Shown here one piece after another: positions 8,562 to 20,178 of a stretch of DNA of 64,000 nt. Origin of the DNA: Curvibacter lanceolatus ATCC 14669 (lineage in GTDB: Bacteria; Pseudomonadota; Gammaproteobacteria; Burkholderiales; Burkholderiaceae_C); NCBI RefSeq assembly GCF_000381265.1, contig NZ_KB906259.1:1-64000 (forward strand), read 5' to 3'. Position 1 is the stretch's first letter; every line of letters starts with the position of its first letter. Below the pieces are notes generated by a model. The model was not told the origin of the DNA. It saw nothing but the letters and a program-made list of their open reading frames with translations, and searched no databases. Both the position numbers and the translations under genes were made by a program.

Positions 8562-10220
8562 TCAAACGTCGATCGCGCCGGCCGAGCCCGCCTGCTTGCG
8601 CAACTCGAACTTCTGGATCTTGCCGGTGCTGGTCTTGGGCAGTTCACCGAACACCACCGCGCGGGGCACCTTGAAGCCGGCCAGGTGCTTCTTGCAGTGC
8701 GCCACGATGTCTTCGGGCGTGGTTTCGGCACCCACCTTCAGCTCGACAAAGGCACAAGGGGTTTCGCCCCAGCGCGCATCGGGCTTGGCCACCACCGCAG
8801 CGGCCAGCACATCAGGGTGGCGGTACAGCACATCTTCGACCTCGATCGAAGAGATGTTCTCACCGCCCGAGATGATGATGTCCTTGCTGCGGTCCTTGAT
8901 CTTGATGTAGCCATCGGGGTATTGCACCGCCAGGTCCCCGCTGTGGAACCAGCCGCCGGCAAAGGCCTCCTGCGTGGCCTTGGGGTTCTTCAGGTAGCCC
9001 TTCATGGCGATGTTGCCGCGGAACATGATCTCGCCCATGGTTTCGCCGTCCTGGGGCACGGGCTGCAGGGTCTCGGGGTCGAGCACGCGCACATCACGCT
9101 CCAGGTGGTAGCGCACGCCCTGGCGGGCATTCAGGCGGGCGCGCTCGCCGATGTCCAGCGCATCCCAGGCTTCATGCTTGGCGCACACGGTGGCCGGGCC
9201 ATACACCTCGGTCAGGCCATAGACATGGGTCAGGTCAAAACCCATCTGCTCCATGCCTTCGATCATCGAAGCCGGTGGCGCCGCGCCCGCCACCATGGCC
9301 CGGATGCCGGCAGGCACACCGGCCTTCAGCGCGGCCGGCGCGTTGACCAGCAGGCCGTGCACGATGGGCGCCCCGCAGTAATGGGTGACGCCGTGCTCGC
9401 GCATCATGGCAAAGATCGCCTCGGGATCGACCCGGCGCAGGCACACGTTGACACCGGCCCGTGCAGCCACCGTCCACGGAAAACACCAGCCGTTGCAATG
9501 GAACATGGGCAGGGTCCAGAGGTAGACCGAGAACTTGGGCATGTCCCACTCCAGCACATTGGAGATGGCGTTCACCGCCGCACCGCGGTGGTGGTAGACC
9601 ACGCCCTTGGGGTTGCCGGTGGTGCCGCTGGTGTAGTTCAGGGCAATCGCGTCCCACTCGTCGGCAGGCAGCTGCCAGGCGAACTCGGGGTCGCCGCTGG
9701 CCAGGAACTCGTCATAGGTGGTTTGCCCCAGCCGCAGCGGCGCGGCGCCATACACCGCATCTTCCACATCGATCAGCAGCAGCGGGGTCTGGGCCTGGCG
9801 CAGGGCCAGGGCCTTTTGCGCCACCGGGGCAAACTCGGGGTCGACGATCAGGGCCTTGGCCTCGCCATGGTCGAGCATGAAGGCGATGGTCTCGGGGTCA
9901 AGCCGGGTGTTGAGCGAGTTGAGCACCGCCCCAGCCATGGGCACGCCAAAGTGGGCCTCGACCATGGGCGGGGTGTTGGGCAGCATCACGGCCACCGTGT
10001 CGTTCTTGCCGATGCCGGCGCGGCTCAGGGCGCTGGCCAGTTGGCGGCAGCGTGCATAGGTCTGGGCCCAGGTGCGGCGCAGCACCTGCTCACCACGCCC
10101 GTGCACGATGGCCAGGCGATCCGGGTAGACCTGGGCCGTGCGCTCGATGAAGCTCAGGGGCGTGAGGCTGGCGTAGTTGGCTTCGGTGCGGGGCAGATCC
10201 TGGTCATAGAGGGCTGTCAT
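8562..10220 (-). CDS. AMP-dependent acyl-CoA synthetase (DmdB-like)
   Basis: An ANL-superfamily ligase that activates a carboxylic acid to its CoA thioester through an acyl-adenylate. The 552-aa protein has the phosphate loop YTSGTTGNPKG at residues 196-206, the YGLTEVYGP motif, the GWFHSGDLA hinge region and the C-terminal catalytic lysine in PKTSTGKIQKF. Overall sequence resembles the medium-chain and methylmercaptopropionate ligase group (DmdB-like), but the substrate is not determined by these motifs. ATG 10220 has AGGAGA eight bases upstream. It appears monocistronic: the gene downstream is convergent, and 102 bases separate it from the GGDEF gene upstream. Confidence 0.9.
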   Translation of the reverse strand: MTALYDQDLPRTEANYASLTPLSFIERTAQVYPDRLAIVHGRGEQVLRRTWAQTYARCRQLASALSRAGIGKNDTVAVMLPNTPPMVEAHFGVPMAGAVLNSLNTRLDPETIAFMLDHGEAKALIVDPEFAPVAQKALALRQAQTPLLLIDVEDAVYGAAPLRLGQTTYDEFLASGDPEFAWQLPADEWDAIALNYTSGTTGNPKGVVYHHRGAAVNAISNVLEWDMPKFSVYLWTLPMFHCNGWCFPWTVAARAGVNVCLRRVDPEAIFAMMREHGVTHYCGAPIVHGLLVNAPAALKAGVPAGIRAMVAGAAPPASMIEGMEQMGFDLTHVYGLTEVYGPATVCAKHEAWDALDIGERARLNARQGVRYHLERDVRVLDPETLQPVPQDGETMGEIMFRGNIAMKGYLKNPKATQEAFAGGWFHSGDLAVQYPDGYIKIKDRSKDIIISGGENISSIEVEDVLYRHPDVLAAAVVAKPDARWGETPCAFVELKVGAETTPEDIVAHCKKHLAGFKVPRAVVFGELPKTSTGKIQKFELRKQAGSAGAIDV

Positions 10221-10322
10221 GAGGTCTCCTGAAGTGCGAAAGAAAGCAGAGCGGACTGCACGACTTTCATTGTGTGACGGCAGCCTTACGCGGGCGTTTC
10301 AACCCGGAACATGCTGAAACAC

Positions 10323-12035
10323 TCAGGCAGCCGGCCGACTGAGGCGCCCGCTTTGCTTCGCTCGGTACATGGCCGCATCGGCGTCGGCCAGCAGGCTGCG
10401 CACATCATGCCCGTCACGCGGGTACAGGCTGATGCCCACACTGGCACGCACCTGGATCGGTAAGCCCTGGTGCAGCACGGGCTGCTGAAACTGCGCCTGC
10501 AGCTTGGCTGCGATCGGATCGGCATCCGCTTCGCCGTGCAGTCCTTCGCACACCACCACAAATTCATCGCCGCCCATGCGCCCCACCAGGTCGCCGGCGC
10601 GCAGGTCGTCGCTCAAGCGCTGGGCGACGGCACGCAGCACGGCGTCACCCACCTCATGGCCCAAGCCGTCATTGATGTTCTTGAAATGGTCCAGGTCCAC
10701 GAAAAGTACCGCGCAGACCAGGCCCGAACGGTCGGCCCGGTCCAGCGCCTCGGCCAGTCGAGCTTCCACCATGCGGCGGTTGGGCAGGCTGGTCAGCGGA
10801 TCGTGGTGGGCCAGATGATCCATGGCATTGTGGCGACTGCGCAGCTGCGCCATCTGCAGCCAGACCTGCTCCTCCATGTGCTGGAAGCCGCGCGCCAGCT
10901 CACCGATCTCATCTTGGCGCTCAACAGGCAAACCCATCACCCGCTGCCCCTTGCCCATGCTGCGGGTGGCCGCAACCATCGCCTTCAGGGGCTCCGTGAC
11001 CACACGCGACACCAGCACCGCCATCAACAGGGCCGCCAGACACACCAGCAGCAACACCTGGACAATGCTGCGGCCCAGAACCGGCGCATCACCTTCGATC
11101 ACGCTGAGCGTCTGGGCCAGGCCGAGCACCAGGAAGCGCTGCTCCACCTCGGCACCGACCGGCAAACGCACAAAAGCAGCCGCCAGGGGCTCTCCATAGG
11201 CATCGCTGGCCCGAGTGACCAGCGACTGAACCCGCCCACTGATCAAGCCCTGCGCCTCAGGAAAGGTGTCCTGGATGAATATGCGCTGCCCACGATCAAA
11301 GCCGAAGGTCTGGCTGGCGTCCGGGTGCATCAGCCAATCCCCCCAGCGGTTGCTCATGTAGAGCTGAAAGCCGCCCGGCAGATTGGACATCACATCCTGC
11401 AGAAAAGGCCGCGCCGCCACCTGCAACGCCACCACACCCAAGGTGCGCCCCTGAGATACCACGGGTGCCGATACGGTGAATGAGGGCATGTCGTTGGCCC
11501 CCGGAGCCTCGTCGTGGTTGACAGCAAACTCCGACAGGTAAACCTGCCCGGCCGGCTGGGCCAGGGCCTCGAAAACATAGGGGAAATGCCCCTTCTCCCG
11601 CATGTCACGCTCAGGGACGCGCTGCAGAAACTCACCCTCACGCAGGACCCGCACCCGCTCCAGACCATGTTCCCGTGCGGTGATCAGCCGCAGTTGCAGA
11701 TAACCCGGATGGGCAGCCAGCAGGGCCTCGAAGGCTTGCGCCATGGCTTCACGATCGGCCTGCTGTGAGTGCCCAGGAGCCATCCGCCCATCTTCCAGCA
11801 AGGCCCGTGCTGCGGCATGAGCGGCCAGCCCCAGGGCATCTCGCGAGACACTTTGCAGGCTGGAATGCAGGTGGCGGGCCAGCACCTCGGTGGTGCTCAG
11901 CAGGTAGCGCTCAGCGCGCTCGGTCATCATGGCGCGGCTGCTCACAAAGGTGTAATGGCTGGCCAGACCGGCGGCAAATGCACTGAAGGCCACCAGCAAC
12001 AGGCTCAGCCGCAGGGCAATGCCACCGGGCTTCAT
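10323..12035 (-). CDS. Membrane diguanylate cyclase with periplasmic sensor, HAMP and GGDEF
   Basis: A cyclic-di-GMP synthase of the inner membrane, 570 aa. One membrane helix lies at residues 7-30 and a second at about 325-345, enclosing a periplasmic domain of roughly 290 residues that looks like a double-Cache (dCACHE) ligand sensor. A HAMP segment (about 345-400, with EPLKAMV and DEIGELARGF) leads to the GGDEF domain, active motif at 488-492. Inhibitory-site RAGD lies five residues before it. The ATG at 12035 overlaps the stop of the upstream binding-protein gene in ATGA, so the pair is translationally coupled. The binding protein may present a ligand to this sensor. Confidence 0.92.
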   Translation of the reverse strand: MKPGGIALRLSLLLVAFSAFAAGLASHYTFVSSRAMMTERAERYLLSTTEVLARHLHSSLQSVSRDALGLAAHAAARALLEDGRMAPGHSQQADREAMAQAFEALLAAHPGYLQLRLITAREHGLERVRVLREGEFLQRVPERDMREKGHFPYVFEALAQPAGQVYLSEFAVNHDEAPGANDMPSFTVSAPVVSQGRTLGVVALQVAARPFLQDVMSNLPGGFQLYMSNRWGDWLMHPDASQTFGFDRGQRIFIQDTFPEAQGLISGRVQSLVTRASDAYGEPLAAAFVRLPVGAEVEQRFLVLGLAQTLSVIEGDAPVLGRSIVQVLLLVCLAALLMAVLVSRVVTEPLKAMVAATRSMGKGQRVMGLPVERQDEIGELARGFQHMEEQVWLQMAQLRSRHNAMDHLAHHDPLTSLPNRRMVEARLAEALDRADRSGLVCAVLFVDLDHFKNINDGLGHEVGDAVLRAVAQRLSDDLRAGDLVGRMGGDEFVVVCEGLHGEADADPIAAKLQAQFQQPVLHQGLPIQVRASVGISLYPRDGHDVRSLLADADAAMYRAKQSGRLSRPAA

Positions 12036-13141
12036 ACCATCAACCTCTCAGGCCGCTCGCCATCCCGGATGCGCTGCCACAGCGCAGCGCGGCGCGCCTC
12101 ATCCTCGACCGGTTCCAACCACAGCAGAGAGGCGCCGGAGTTCACTTCGGCGGGCTCCTCCAGGGTATTGGCCAGGCCCTGGCGAAAGCTGAAGGTCCGG
12201 CTGACCTCGGGCGACAGCATGGTGTCGATCCAGCGCGCAGCCAAGGTCAGGCTGCGGGCTTGGCGGGTGATGGCCCAGCAGTCCAGCCAGGCCAGGGCGC
12301 CTTCGCGCGGCAAAGCGTAGCCCACATCCAGCCCCTGATCACGCAACAGCTTGAGCTGCTGGCGACCGTAGTTGGCAAACATCAGGGCGACTTGGTGGCG
12401 CCGGAACAGGTCGGCCGACTCGTCTGGCTGGGTGTAAAAGGCACGCACATTGCGGCGCAAAGCCACCAAATGCCGGGCCAAAGGGCCAAACTGGCTGGGA
12501 GGGATGCGAAACGGAGACAAACCGGACGACTGGGCAGCAATGGAGAAACTGTGCGCGCTGGTATCAAAAGCCAGCACCTTGCCACGCCAGCGCTCATCCC
12601 ACAAAGCCTGGATAGAGTCAGGCGGCCGGGTCATCTGGCGACGGTCGAAGATCAGGCCCATCTCGGCGTACGTGAAAGGCATGCCGAACAGCTGAGAGCC
12701 CTGTGTCAAGCCCGGAATCGCGTCCCGCTTCAGAAACCGGGGCAGTTGGGCGGCCGCCTGGGGAATCCAGGCCAACGGCAGAGGCGACAACTGATTCAAG
12801 CCGCGCAGTCGCTGCAATTCAACCGTGTTGGCCGCCACCACGTCAAACGGAGGCCCGCCGGTGTCAGGATCGCGCCGGGCCAGTCGCTCGCGCAGCACTT
12901 CATCGGAGCCCACGATGGTGAGCTCGACACGAACCTCGAAACGACGCTCAAATGCTTTGACGATGTCAGCATCGGCATAGCCGGGCCAGGCCAGCACCCG
13001 CAAGACGCGACTGGCGTCAGCAACCCCACCCCCATCCGTGCCCAGGGCGCAAGCGCCCGTGCTGGCCCAGACGACAGTCTGCGCCAGTCCCGCCCGCCAG
13101 AAGGCGCGCCGTCCAGCCGAGGGTCGCATGCCGCTTGTCAT
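12032..13141 (-). CDS. Periplasmic solute-binding protein, PotD/spermidine-putrescine type
   Basis: A family-1 extracellular solute-binding protein, 369 aa, related to polyamine and iron binding proteins of ABC transporters. The N-terminus has GRRAFWRAGLA, a plausible twin-arginine signal. The mature part opens with the typical LRVLAWPGYADADIVKAFE, and later shows GMPFTYAEMGLIFD and a C-terminal helical lobe. No ABC permease or ATPase is adjacent. Instead it is coupled by a 4-base overlap to a membrane diguanylate cyclase, so it more likely serves in sensing than in transport. ATG 13141 is chosen; ATG 13129 is the alternative and neither has a strong ribosome site. Confidence 0.85.
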   Translation of the reverse strand: MTSGMRPSAGRRAFWRAGLAQTVVWASTGACALGTDGGGVADASRVLRVLAWPGYADADIVKAFERRFEVRVELTIVGSDEVLRERLARRDPDTGGPPFDVVAANTVELQRLRGLNQLSPLPLAWIPQAAAQLPRFLKRDAIPGLTQGSQLFGMPFTYAEMGLIFDRRQMTRPPDSIQALWDERWRGKVLAFDTSAHSFSIAAQSSGLSPFRIPPSQFGPLARHLVALRRNVRAFYTQPDESADLFRRHQVALMFANYGRQQLKLLRDQGLDVGYALPREGALAWLDCWAITRQARSLTLAARWIDTMLSPEVSRTFSFRQGLANTLEEPAEVNSGASLLWLEPVEDEARRAALWQRIRDGERPERLMV

Positions 13142-13186
13142 ATTAGGTGTTCCGTCCAGCTGACAGTTTAAGGGGACAATAGGCGG

Positions 13187-15190
13187 GTGACGATTCCACA
13201 GTCTTTCATCCAGGAACTTCTTGCCCGCACCGATGTGGTGGACATCGTGGGCCGCTACGTGCCCTTGAAGAAGGCCGGGGCCAACTTCATGGGCCTGTGC
13301 CCCTTCCATGGCGAGAAATCGCCCTCCTTCTCGGTCAGCCCGTCCAAGCAGTTCTTCCATTGCTTCGGCTGCGGCAAGAACGGCAATGCCATCGGCTTTC
13401 TGATGGAGCACGCGGGCATGGGCTTTCGCGAGGCCGTGGAAGACCTGGCCCAGCAATACGGCCTGCAGGTGCCCGATGACGACGTCTCCCCGCACGACAA
13501 GGCCCGCGCCGCCGAGCAACGGCAAAAGCAGCTCAGCCTGAGCGAAGTGCTTGAAAAAGCCGGCGACGCCTACCGCAAACAGCTCAAGGTGTCGCCCCGC
13601 GCGGTCAACTACCTCAAAGGCCGGGGCCTGTCGGGTGAGGTGGCCAAGCGCTTCGGCCTGGGCTATGCCCCGGAGGGCTGGCGCAGCCTGGCCAGCGTGT
13701 TTGCCGAATACGACAGCCCTTTGCTGGCCGAATGTGGCCTGGTGATCGTGAGCGACGAAGACGGCCGGCGCTACGACCGCTTCCGCGACCGCATCATGTT
13801 CCCCATCCGCAACGTGAAGGGGGAATGCATCGGCTTTGGCGGGCGCGTGCTGGGCGACGAAAAGCCCAAGTACCTGAACTCACCCGAAACCCCGGTGTTC
13901 AGCAAGGGACGCGAGCTGTATGGCCTGTACGAGGCCCGCACGGCACTGCGCGAGCAGGGCTATGCCCTGGTCACCGAAGGCTACATGGACGTGGTGGCCC
14001 TGGCCCAGCTGGGCTTTCCGAACGCCGTGGCCACGCTGGGCACGGCCTGTACCACCGACCATGTGCACAAGCTGTTCCGCTTCACCGACTCGGTGGTGTT
14101 CAGCTTCGACGGCGATGCCGCCGGCCGGCGCGCCGCCCGCAAGGCGCTGGATGGCGCCATCCCCTACGCCACCGACACACGCAGCGTGAAGTTCCTGTTC
14201 CTGCCGGCCGAACACGACCCCGACAGCTTCATCCGCGAATACGGCCCCGACGCCTTTTCACGTCACGTGGGCGACGCCCTGCCGCTGAGCCGCTTCCTGA
14301 TCGAGGCCGCCCGCGAGCAATGCGACCTGGGCACGGCCGAAGGCCGCGCCCACATGGCGGCCAATGCCCGCCCGCTGTGGAGCGCCTTGCCCGAGGGCGT
14401 GCTCAAGCGCCAGCTGCTGGGCGAGTTGGCCGAACTGACCCAGTTGCCCACCGCCGACCTGGCGGCCCTCTGGCAGGGCAACCCCGATGCCGGCGCCCCG
14501 CCCCGCCAAGGCCAGCGCCATGCCGCCTCGGATGACGCCCCCCACTGGCATGGCGATGGCGGCCAGGGCGCCTGGCCCGACGCCAGCGGCGCTGGCTCTG
14601 GCCACCCCTCGGCCGGCCCGGGCAAGCGCTTCGAAAAGGGCAGCTTCAAGGGCGGCAAGGACGGCTTCAAAGGCTCGCGCGACGGCTGGAAAGGCGGCAA
14701 ATGGAACGCCAAGCCCGAAGAGAACGACGACGGCCCGCGCACCCCGCCCGTGACGCGCCCCGACCATGCGGCCCGCCTGCTGCTGTCGCACATGAGCGCC
14801 CTGGAAAGCCTCAGCCACGATGACCACGACATGCTGTGCCAGCTGCCGGCACCGCACGGCGCCCTGTTCGTCTGGCTGGAAAGCCAATTCCACGAACACG
14901 GGGCCGTGCCCTGGGCGGTGCTGCGCGAGAGCCTGCGCGGGCAGGCCTTCGAGGCCCTGGCGGTGAAGCTCATGACCGGCTCGCACGCCCAGACCGAGGG
15001 CGAAATCAAGGAATTGCGGGCCGAACTGCGCGGCGTGCTCAACCGCATGCTGGTCGAACAGCTCAAGCTGCAGGAAAAACAAGCCATCGAGGCGGTGCGG
15101 CACGACCCGGCCGCCCTGGAGCGCTACCGCGCCCTGTTCAAGCGCCGCACCGAACTGGAGCTGAATCTGCAGCGCGTGGCGATCCAATAA
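13187..15190 (+). CDS. dnaG: DNA primase DnaG
   Basis: DnaG makes RNA primers at the replication fork. The 667-aa protein begins at GTG 13187. The CHC2 zinc finger is complete: Cys38, His41, Cys59 and Cys62. The TOPRIM core has EGYMDVVAL and the acidic [12 protein letters not shown] and [10 protein letters not shown] motifs. The C-terminal helicase-binding domain starts near residue 525. Between the two lies an unusual low-complexity linker (about 478-508) rich in Gly, Lys and Phe or Trp, with repeats such as [20 protein letters not shown]. The gene precedes rpoD, the usual order, but the rpsU and yqeY genes often found upstream are absent. A divergent gene starts only 45 bases away. Confidence 0.98.
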   Translation: MTIPQSFIQELLARTDVVDIVGRYVPLKKAGANFMGLCPFHGEKSPSFSVSPSKQFFHCFGCGKNGNAIGFLMEHAGMGFREAVEDLAQQYGLQVPDDDVSPHDKARAAEQRQKQLSLSEVLEKAGDAYRKQLKVSPRAVNYLKGRGLSGEVAKRFGLGYAPEGWRSLASVFAEYDSPLLAECGLVIVSDEDGRRYDRFRDRIMFPIRNVKGECIGFGGRVLGDEKPKYLNSPETPVFSKGRELYGLYEARTALREQGYALVTEGYMDVVALAQLGFPNAVATLGTACTTDHVHKLFRFTDSVVFSFDGDAAGRRAARKALDGAIPYATDTRSVKFLFLPAEHDPDSFIREYGPDAFSRHVGDALPLSRFLIEAAREQCDLGTAEGRAHMAANARPLWSALPEGVLKRQLLGELAELTQLPTADLAALWQGNPDAGAPPRQGQRHAASDDAPHWHGDGGQGAWPDASGAGSGHPSAGPGKRFEKGSFKGGKDGFKGSRDGWKGGKWNAKPEENDDGPRTPPVTRPDHAARLLLSHMSALESLSHDDHDMLCQLPAPHGALFVWLESQFHEHGAVPWAVLRESLRGQAFEALAVKLMTGSHAQTEGEIKELRAELRGVLNRMLVEQLKLQEKQAIEAVRHDPAALERYRALFKRRTELELNLQRVAIQ

Positions 15191-15533
15191 AACCTTCTTC
15201 TGGTACCCGGCCCTTGAAAAGCGGCCACATCGGTATAATGTAAGGTTTGCATCGGCAAGAGCGACAGCAGCACCTCCGGCCCGGGCCCGCACCACACCCC
15301 TAGACGGGGCACGCGCCCACCATCCGCAAGGACTGCACACCAAATGTTCGCCCAGACATCTTGCCCCTGAGAACTGCGTGGCCAGGCCCTGCCCGGCTGC
15401 CTGCTTCTCAACTGCAAAGGGCTGCAACAAGCTGCAAGAAATTGCGCCAAACCACCCTTTGCCGTGCCACCCGCGCCGGGATATGTGGCGCTTGCTCGTT
15501 TCTTTGTGTTCCTGTTTGATCCTGAGGTTGTCC
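15191..15533 (+). promoter_or_regulatory. dnaG-rpoD intergenic leader with candidate rpoD promoter
   Basis: This 343-base gap holds no convincing gene. A perfect -10 hexamer TATAAT sits at 15234-15239. The best -35 look-alike, TTGAAA at 15214-15219, is only 14 bases upstream, which is too close, so any promoter would have a poor -35 box at about 15211. If used, rpoD has a leader of nearly 290 bases. The ribosome site GAGG at 15524-15527 stands six bases before ATG 15534. No terminator hairpin is seen after dnaG, so readthrough from dnaG is also possible. Confidence 0.45.
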
Positions 15534-17891
<2,358 letters not shown>

Positions 17892-17941
17892 TCCACGCCC
17901 CCTGATCGACCGGCGCCCCTGCGGCGCTCCCTGATCCACCC

Positions 17942-17973
17942 AGCCCCTGCGCCTTGCGGCCAGGGGCTTTTTG
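17942..17973 (+). terminator. Rho-independent terminator after rpoD
   Basis: The stem AGCCCCTG (17942-17949) pairs with CAGGGGCT (17961-17968) around an 11-base loop, followed by TTTTTG. It lies 50 bases downstream of the rpoD stop and should end the dnaG-rpoD transcript. Confidence 0.85.
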
Positions 17974-18111
17974 CTGGGCGCAGCAGAGCAGGTCGGTCCG
18001 GTTCAAAGCACCTGCTCACAAGCCTTACGTCACGGCAAATAGCCCGCTCATTTGCTACAAAAGCTGTTCGCCTCAGCGACGGAAGATGGTGCAACTGATC
18101 GCTGCACCACC

Positions 18112-20178
18112 ATGACTGCTGCCCTTTCCCACCCAGGCTTCCGGGTCTTGCTCAGCCTGAGCGCCCTGCTCTCCGCCCCCACCTACGCCGGCAGCGGCCT
18201 GGGTGCCGAAACCGGCCCTTGCCTGGGCCCCGACTGCCCCAGCCGCTACAGGCCGCCTGCGGCCTGCCGCAAGCTGGGGGCGGAAGGTCGTGACGAGGCC
18301 TACTCGCTCGTGGTCGGCGGCCACTTCCATGTGCTGCAGGGCAGTGAGGCCGAGGGCCGGGTGTTCGTGGGGGGCGACCTGGTGCTGCGCACCCGGGGCT
18401 ACTACAACCTGGTGCAAGTGGGGGCCGGCGCTTGCGTGGTGCCGCCAGACGCGGATCAGGCCAGCAGCCCCCCACACCTGGTGGTGGTCGGGCAGATCCA
18501 GCCCGTGGACCCCAATGCTGTCTTGGCAGTGGGTCAGCCCAATCTGCGCTCCACGGCCATCATTGGTGGGTCTCGGGTGGGCGCAGGTCAGGTGCAGGCC
18601 CGCGGTGGGGTGCTGTATCAGACCCGCCCGCCTTCGCCCCCGGTCGACTTCAACAGCCTGGCCCAGCGCAGTGCCTACTGGGCCACCCTGCCGCCCACCG
18701 GCACCGTTCGTGGGCAGCACCCGATGGTGCTCCAGGGCGACGGACAGTCCGCCCTGCAGGTGTTCAGCCTCAGTGCCGACCTGCCCAGCGGCGGCCTGCG
18801 CCTGAAAGACATCCCGCCGGGCGCCACCGTGCTGATCAACCACCTGGGCAGCGCCACCGTCAACCTGCAGTACTACGACATGACCGACCCCGCCGGCCAC
18901 GGCGGCTTTCAGTTCAACACCGAACTCACCCGTCGCATGCTGTGGAATTTTCCCCAGGCCAGCCAGGTGAAGCTCGGTGGCGGGGCCCAATGGCAAGGCA
19001 GTGTGCTGGTGGCCCAAGGGGCGCTGTACAACGCCTTGCCCGGGCTGAACGGACGGGTGCTGGTGGCGGGCGATCTGACCCAGGACAGCCAGGGCAGCGA
19101 GTTTCACAACTACGACTTCCTGGGCGAGTTGCCCGACCCGCCGGCTGACGGCAAGCCAACAACCGACCCAGGCTCGGGCAACCCGCCACCCGAGCCGCCC
19201 CCCGAGCCCCCACCAGAAGCCCCGCCCGACAATCCGCCGCCCGGCCCGATGCAAGCCGCCCTGAACATCCTGGTGCGCTACGACGGCGATGCGACTCGAA
19301 TCACGCAAGCCCCCCAGCTTCAGATCGAGAGCCAGTGCGAGCGCTCGGGCACACAGTCGGTGCGCATCACGCCGCCCACGGCCGGCTGGATCGAGGGCTT
19401 GCAGACCGACGAGTCCTGCCTGCTCGTGGCCAGCCTGGAGCGCCCAGCCCAACTGCCGCGAGGCTGGCAATTGCTGCCGCCCCAAGCCGGGCAGTGGGTG
19501 GGTGACAACCCCAGAGTGATCACCCCCGACACCAACCCGGTCGAATTGCTGCTGCCGATCCGACCGGTGATCAACGCCACACTGCGGGTGCTGCCGCGTT
19601 ACCTGGGCAACACCCGGGCCATCCAGATCCATCCCCAAATCGAGTTGAGCTTGCGTTGCAGTCACTCCGGCGAACAAACGTTGCGCCTGCAGGCCCCTCA
19701 AATCGGTCCAAGTGCGCTGCTGCAAGACGGGGAGCGCTGCGAAGTCCTGGCGCAGCGGATCACGGGGGCTGTGCTGCAAGAGGGGTACACCTTGAGTCTG
19801 CCCGACACCGGCGGGTGGAGCCCGGGCAGCACGCTGGTGGCTGGCGACGCACCCGATCCCATCCCGCTGGACATCAGCATCCTGGGGGCATCGCCAGGGG
19901 ATGAGCCCGAGCAGCCCCCGGAACCGCCACCTCCACCGCCACCAGCACCGCCCGCGGAGAACAGGCCTTCGACCTTGAACAGCATCCCGCTGCTGACGCC
20001 CTGGGGTTTGCTGGGGCTGGCAGGTGGTCTGGGCTTGCTGAGCCTGGGTACCTGGATGGGCCCAGCCATCCAACGGCGAGAGCGTCGCCCGGCCGCCAGC
20101 CACCGATCCAGCCCGATCAATGAAAATCGCGGCTGCGCGGGCTCAGCGCGCCCAGGGTCTGGTCCAGCAGCGCATTGA
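18112..20178 (+). CDS. Choice-of-anchor A family surface protein with IPTL-CTERM sorting signal
   Basis: An exported protein of 688 aa. A signal peptide (residues 1 to about 26, ending PTYA) is followed by a choice-of-anchor A domain (about 55-350, with YSLVVGGHF, GRVFVGGDL, GRVLVAGDL and FHNYDFLG). A proline-rich linker (about 350-385) and two related cysteine-pair modules follow. A second polyproline stretch leads to the C-terminal signal: SIPLLTPWGL at about 624, a hydrophobic helix, then QRRERR, which fits the IPTL-CTERM class processed by exosortase-like enzymes. The reading frame continues for nearly 30 residues past the arginine cluster, into the antisense of dnaE2. ATG 18112 gives the signal peptide, although its ribosome site is weak. 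Confidence 0.85.
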   Translation: MTAALSHPGFRVLLSLSALLSAPTYAGSGLGAETGPCLGPDCPSRYRPPAACRKLGAEGRDEAYSLVVGGHFHVLQGSEAEGRVFVGGDLVLRTRGYYNLVQVGAGACVVPPDADQASSPPHLVVVGQIQPVDPNAVLAVGQPNLRSTAIIGGSRVGAGQVQARGGVLYQTRPPSPPVDFNSLAQRSAYWATLPPTGTVRGQHPMVLQGDGQSALQVFSLSADLPSGGLRLKDIPPGATVLINHLGSATVNLQYYDMTDPAGHGGFQFNTELTRRMLWNFPQASQVKLGGGAQWQGSVLVAQGALYNALPGLNGRVLVAGDLTQDSQGSEFHNYDFLGELPDPPADGKPTTDPGSGNPPPEPPPEPPPEAPPDNPPPGPMQAALNILVRYDGDATRITQAPQLQIESQCERSGTQSVRITPPTAGWIEGLQTDESCLLVASLERPAQLPRGWQLLPPQAGQWVGDNPRVITPDTNPVELLLPIRPVINATLRVLPRYLGNTRAIQIHPQIELSLRCSHSGEQTLRLQAPQIGPSALLQDGERCEVLAQRITGAVLQEGYTLSLPDTGGWSPGSTLVAGDAPDPIPLDISILGASPGDEPEQPPEPPPPPPPAPPAENRPSTLNSIPLLTPWGLLGLAGGLGLLSLGTWMGPAIQRRERRPAASHRSSPINENRGCAGSARPGSGPAAH

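Noticed and set aside
6863-8731. Open frame of 622 codons opposite the PhoD gene
   Set aside because: Shadow of the phosphatase frame; no recognisable motif.
12832-13171. Long upstream extension of the binding-protein frame as far as 13525
   Set aside because: The extension is antisense to dnaG; the signal-peptide region begins at ATG 13141.
15214-15239. TTGAAA and TATAAT as a full sigma-70 promoter for rpoD
   Set aside because: Spacer of 14 bases is too short for this pair; only the -10 box is kept as a candidate.
17975-18060. Possible tRNA after rpoD, suggested by GGTTCAAA
   Set aside because: No acceptor stem, D-arm or anticodon arm can be formed around the motif.
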